From positions 1-17,611 of the forward strand of contig JAUIHJ010000057.1 in NCBI GenBank assembly GCA_030432015.1: 17,611 nucleotides of DNA, written 5' to 3'. The stretch is from a bacterium (lineage in GTDB: Bacteria > Planctomycetota > Planctomycetia > Pirellulales > Pirellulaceae). The notes beneath the pieces are model-generated. The model searched no databases and had not been told where the DNA came from. It saw only the letters and a list, made by a program, of their open reading frames with translations. Positions within the stretch are counted from its first letter, which is position 1; every line of letters starts with the position of its first letter. The translations under genes and the position numbers were made by a program. Shown here piece by piece: positions 14,929 through 17,611 of the stretch.

Positions 14929-15678
14929 GTGACCATTCTTATTATGCCGGCCGAAGAACACGAAAGCGCCGAACAGCTCAACGAACGTCTGCAATCAAGC
15001 TACAACGAACTGGCTGAGATGGCCGGTTCGTTGGCCCACGAGATCAAGAACCCCCTCTCCGTGATTCGGATGAACATGGATCTTCTGGGGGAAGATTTCG
15101 CGGAACCGGAGACGCAGCGCGAGCGACGTGCCGTTGCGAAGGTCGATCTCGTTCGCAAGCAATGCGAACGGCTTGAAACGTTGCTCAACGATTTTCTCCG
15201 CTTCGTCCGACTGAGCAAACTCGACCTGCATGCGGGGAATCTCAATGAGCAGGTCGAAGGCGTTTTGGACCTGTTTGATCTTCAAGCACGCGAGTCGGGT
15301 GTCGAGGTGATTCGGTATCTCGACCGTGACTTGCCGAGCATCCTGCTGGAGCCCCAAACGTTGCAGGCGGCGTTGGTCAACCTCGTCAAAAACTCGTTGG
15401 AAGCGATGCCGTCGGGTGGACGTCTGGAGGTCCGGACGCGGCAGACCCTGTTCGGTGTCGCCCTTGACCTGATCGATAATGGCTGCGGCATGGACCAGAA
15501 AACCGCCATCCACATGTTCGATCCGTTTTACTCGACCAAGAACGGAGGGTCCGGTTTGGGGCTGCCGATGACACAGCGGATCATTGACGCGCATCGTGGG
15601 CGCATTAACGTCGACAGCGTCGTGGGGCACGGCACAAAATTTACAATCGAATTTCCCGCTCCCAGGAGGATCGGCTGA
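14929..15678 (+). CDS. Short soluble sensor histidine kinase (NtrB-like core, no sensor domain)
   Basis: Two-component kinase of 249 aa containing only HisKA and HATPase_c domains. The phosphorylated His is His37 in SLAHEIKNPLSVIRMN. The ATP-binding boxes are N (NLVKNSLEAM, Asn155), G1 (DNGCGM, 183-188), F (FDPFYSTK, 197-204) and G2 (GSGLGL, 207-212). There is no signal, membrane segment or PAS domain; only about 30 residues precede the His box. The H-box and F-box style resembles NtrB/NRII and related sigma-54-pathway kinases. An in-frame TGA at 14923 limits the start to GTG 14929 or ATG 14944; neither has a good Shine-Dalgarno. The nearest downstream gene is convergent and no response regulator is visible, so the kinase is an orphan within the window. 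A sensing partner protein or an off-window regulator is likely. Confidence 0.92.
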   Translation: MTILIMPAEEHESAEQLNERLQSSYNELAEMAGSLAHEIKNPLSVIRMNMDLLGEDFAEPETQRERRAVAKVDLVRKQCERLETLLNDFLRFVRLSKLDLHAGNLNEQVEGVLDLFDLQARESGVEVIRYLDRDLPSILLEPQTLQAALVNLVKNSLEAMPSGGRLEVRTRQTLFGVALDLIDNGCGMDQKTAIHMFDPFYSTKNGGSGLGLPMTQRIIDAHRGRINVDSVVGHGTKFTIEFPAPRRIG

Positions 15679-15700
15679 TCCGACGGGTTCGCGACGGTGA

Positions 15701-15751
15701 CGCCGGAGGTCCGGCGGAGCATCGAGTCGCTTTCGCGGTAGGGTAACCGCG
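15701..15751. other. Two small hairpins between convergent genes
   Basis: CGCCGG/CCGGCG (15701-15706 with 15711-15716, loop AGGT) and CGCGGT/ACCGCG (15734-15739 with 15746-15751) follow the kinase stop. Neither has a T tract, so they are not clear intrinsic terminators. They may stabilise transcript ends or assist factor-dependent termination. Confidence 0.3.
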
Positions 15752-15838
15752 GCAATTGGGGATTGTTCCCAAGCAAGCATCACCGGGGACCGCCGCGCGA
15801 GCTCGTCTCGCGAGTGGGTCGTTGGGAGAAAATTCGGC

Positions 15839-16354
15839 CTAGCTGGCCGAGTCGTCTGACGAGTCGAGCGCCAGGGGGATGGCGATCGCCCCCGCCACCA
15901 CCAAGCCCATCACCCACGGGTTCGCCAGGATGTGGCCGCCGCGGCCACCGAAGCCACGAACGACGTGTTGGTTGTTTACGACGAGCACCCCTGCCTGTGC
16001 CGACGGTGGGGCTGTGCGGGGAGCCCAAACCCGGCAGACGCTGCTGCCATGTTCCGTGCGGATCTCATAGACACCTGCCGTCAGGCCCGCCACGACAAAC
16101 GCGCCGGCGGCGTCGGTGGTGACATGGGTTGCTCGCTGATCATTTCTGGCCAAAGCAACCTTGATGTTGGCCTGCGGAATGCCTTGCGCGTCCAGCACCT
16201 GACCATGCAGCGTGCCGGCAGAGTTGAGTGCCACGTCCGCAATGCGTGAGGTTTGCACGACGCGTGGTCCGGCTGCCTGAGCAACTTGCCCGCTCAGCAT
16301 GGACAGGCAGCAGAGACTAGCCATCAGCGTACGGAACATCGATTCGCGCTTCAT
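15839..16354 (-). CDS. Small exported protein with carboxypeptidase regulatory-like fold and C-terminal membrane anchor
   Basis: A 171-aa protein. Residues 1-28 form a signal peptide (cleavage likely after AQA). Residues about 46-110 resemble a carboxypeptidase regulatory-like (CarboxypepD_reg, Ig-like sandwich) domain: GTLHGQVLDAQGIPQANIKV, then TTDAAGAFVVAGLTAGVYEIR. A Pro/Ser linker and Gly-rich GGRGGH stretch follow, then a hydrophobic segment (about 146-163) and an acidic DSSDDSAS end. It looks like a small surface or periplasmic protein held in a membrane. The start ATG at 16354 has AGGTGG five bases upstream; the extension to 16381 is rejected. It lies 93 bases after the metallopeptidase gene on the same strand and may share its transcript. 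Function unknown. Confidence 0.82.
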   Translation of the reverse strand: MKRESMFRTLMASLCCLSMLSGQVAQAAGPRVVQTSRIADVALNSAGTLHGQVLDAQGIPQANIKVALARNDQRATHVTTDAAGAFVVAGLTAGVYEIRTEHGSSVCRVWAPRTAPPSAQAGVLVVNNQHVVRGFGGRGGHILANPWVMGLVVAGAIAIPLALDSSDDSAS

Positions 16355-16385
16355 GTCTACCACCTGTTTCGAAAACGCCACGCAG

Positions 16386-16424
16386 AAAAATCCACCGACA
16401 CCACCATCGGTTCGATGGAGGGTG
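16386..16424 (-). other. Hairpin between the metallopeptidase and anchored-protein genes
   Basis: CCATCG/CGATGG (16404-16409 with 16413-16418, loop of three), extended past a small internal loop by CACC/GGTG (16399-16402 with 16421-16424). On the minus strand a run of five T (16390-16386) follows eight bases after the stem, so it could be a leaky terminator or a processing site. Confidence 0.35.
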
Positions 16425-16447
16425 AAAATTTAACGAAAGGGGTAGTT

Positions 16448-17233
16448 TTAGCGTTTCCAGCTTCTGAGGTGATTGCTCAGTTGGCGGTCCAGGTCGGGAA
16501 TCCGGCGTCGCAGCCGTTGGCTGAGGATTCCGGGTGGCGCGTGCGCTTGGATGTCGGCGAGGTAGGCGCGCAGTTCCTCACCAGCCTCAGGCGGACCGTG
16601 GATCATGAAATGCACCAAGGCCCAAGCTTCGCGATATTCGGTTTGCCCCATTCCGTTCAACGTTTCAATCTGTTCCAGGCGTTCGATCTTGGGAATCTGT
16701 CCAAAGCGAGCGTACCACCGCATCTTTCCCAGGTGATCGTTGTCGTAGGCGCGTTTCGGTGCCGGGACTTCAAAGTACTCGGCCAGCCCTTCGTCGAGCC
16801 ACAACGGTACCATGGGCAATGCGCCGTGGAGTAACGCATGCGTGCTCTCGTGCCGCACATCCGTTTCGAAGTCATCGTGCCGATAGGCAAAGACCATTCC
16901 CGGTCCCCGCTCCTTGATAAAGAGGGCGCGCCGGTAAGGCAGGTCCACGAAATGCTGCTTGATATACTCCTGGTACGTGCTGCGATGCTGGAAGAGGAAG
17001 AGGTGGATGTTTTCCCGCGATGGCTGAACGCCCAGCGTGCTGTTGAGATCTTGTTGCAATCGAGCCATTTGATCGACAAGGCCGCGTTGACCATCCAGCG
17101 AAAAATCCGCGTGCAGGACAAACGGGAGTGCCGCGCGTTCGTCCGGCCACCGCGGCTCGGCCAGCAGGGTCGAATGGGTAGCTAGGAGCAGGACCGTTAC
17201 GGAAATACCGGCGGCCCATTGCGGGCGACGCAC
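16448..17233 (-). CDS. Secreted HExxH metallopeptidase-like protein
   Basis: A 261-aa protein with an N-terminal signal or anchor (about residues 6-25, ending LLAEP) and a zinc-peptidase core. HESTH at 128-132 is the HExxH motif, followed by WLDEGLAEYFE (145-155), whose acidic residues supply the third zinc ligand in gluzincin (peptidase MA-like) families. The spacing and the EGLAEY signature match DUF1570-type and related proteins common in planctomycetes. The C terminus has EAWALVHFMIHG, also typical. I place the start at GTG 17233 because it is one base after the upstream stop (TAA 17237-17235), has AGGCAGG just upstream, and gives a clean signal peptide; the open frame back to 17386 overlaps the phosphatase gene. 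Coupled translation with that gene is likely. The substrate is unknown. Confidence 0.85.
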   Translation of the reverse strand: MRRPQWAAGISVTVLLLATHSTLLAEPRWPDERAALPFVLHADFSLDGQRGLVDQMARLQQDLNSTLGVQPSRENIHLFLFQHRSTYQEYIKQHFVDLPYRRALFIKERGPGMVFAYRHDDFETDVRHESTHALLHGALPMVPLWLDEGLAEYFEVPAPKRAYDNDHLGKMRWYARFGQIPKIERLEQIETLNGMGQTEYREAWALVHFMIHGPPEAGEELRAYLADIQAHAPPGILSQRLRRRIPDLDRQLSNHLRSWKR

Positions 17234-17234
17234 G

Positions 17235-17611
17235 TTAGCCTGCCTTTCGCCACGGAAACCAACTCTGCACGCCGAATTTCTTGATCCGCGGAGCGACTGC
17301 GACGACGTCATCGCCCGCAGCGACAGCAGCCGGGTTATCACAGCACAGTGCGTGTGCCGTCTCGTCGCCGACCAACTCAGCGGCAAATTCGTAGGCGCGT
17401 CGCATCAGTGGTCTTCTGGAGCGGGGCCCGTGGGCATCGGTGGCTATGAAATGCACCAGGCCGCGCTTGAGCATCCACTCGGACATTTCCTGGCAGGGTC
17501 TGCCAAAGGTCCCCATCAGGCTGCCGGCCGTAATTTGCATCAAGCACCCGTAGTCGACGAGCGTCTCGACAAGCGTTGGCTGTTTGAGGATCCCCTGGTT
17601 TCGCTCGGGAT
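17235..17611 (-). CDS. CpsB/YwqE-like PHP-type protein tyrosine phosphatase, 5'-truncated by window edge
   Basis: The C-terminal part of a manganese-dependent protein tyrosine phosphatase of the PHP superfamily, the type that dephosphorylates the BY-kinases controlling capsule or exopolysaccharide export. The frame is open to the right edge. The visible ~124 residues start with PERN, the end of the family motif HPERN, then LMQITAGSLMGTFGR, then FIATDAHGPR with the metal-binding Asp and His, then YEFAAELVGDETAHAL and a NPAAV motif near the end. ATG 17540 is internal, not the start. The tail after about residue 80 (DDVVAVAPRIKKFG) is variable in the family. The following metallopeptidase gene begins one base after the stop, which suggests an operon. 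No polysaccharide gene is visible inside the window. Confidence 0.9.
   Translation of the reverse strand, partial: PERNQGILKQPTLVETLVDYGCLMQITAGSLMGTFGRPCQEMSEWMLKRGLVHFIATDAHGPRSRRPLMRRAYEFAAELVGDETAHALCCDNPAAVAAGDDVVAVAPRIKKFGVQSWFPWRKAG

Noticed and set aside
14995..15783. 262-codon open frame antisense to the histidine kinase
   Set aside because: The kinase frame carries all catalytic boxes; the antisense frame has no recognisable features.

Overview
The window looks like chromosomal DNA of a member of the Planctomycetota, probably Pirellulales-like. I infer this from protein style rather than from any marker gene: a PD40 propeller protein, Tat-exported Gfo/Idh oxidoreductase, secreted gamma-glutamyltransferase, small membrane-anchored carboxypeptidase-regulatory-like protein and PNPase with a Gly/Arg-rich tail, all in moderately high-GC DNA. 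I see no insertion sequence, prophage, CRISPR array, tRNA or rRNA. The content is mostly core or lineage-typical, and I do not see a convincing new defence or mobile system.

Layout. The left edge (1-722, +) is the C-terminal two thirds of the flagellar export switch protein FlhB, with an altered autocleavage motif. It converges on a nitrogen-control block on the minus strand, read right to left: a PduO-type cobalamin adenosyltransferase (6474-5920), ammonium transporter amtB (5673-4240), PII protein glnK/glnB (4137-3799), a strong intrinsic terminator (3623-3578) and PII uridylyltransferase glnD (3496-866). Transporter, PII and the PII-modifying enzyme therefore sit together, in the order amtB-glnK-glnD rather than the common glnK-amtB.

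A secreted or periplasmic PD40 beta-propeller protein (6780-7871, +) converges on an ECF sigma factor gene (8471-7911, -). Upstream of the sigma gene on the same strand are the Gfo/Idh oxidoreductase (9768-8683) and the gamma-glutamyltransferase (11672-9924). No anti-sigma gene is visible.

The divergent 455-base gap at 11673-12127 carries the ggt leader and a candidate promoter for rpsO-pnp (12128-14684, +), the classical S15/PNPase pair. Hairpins lie in the rpsO leader and across the rpsO-pnp junction, where one covers the pnp ribosome binding site. A very strong terminator follows pnp. Next comes a short soluble histidine kinase with no visible sensor domain or response regulator (14929-15678, +).

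The right end is a minus-strand run: a CpsB/YwqE-like PHP-type tyrosine phosphatase cut by the window edge (17611-17235), a secreted HExxH metallopeptidase-like protein starting one base after it (17233-16448), and a small exported protein with a carboxypeptidase regulatory-like fold and a C-terminal membrane anchor (16354-15839).

The best leads are the FlhB without an NPTH site, the rpsO-pnp junction hairpin, the structured glnK-glnD spacer (which also moves the glnD start), and the phosphatase/metallopeptidase/anchored-protein run.
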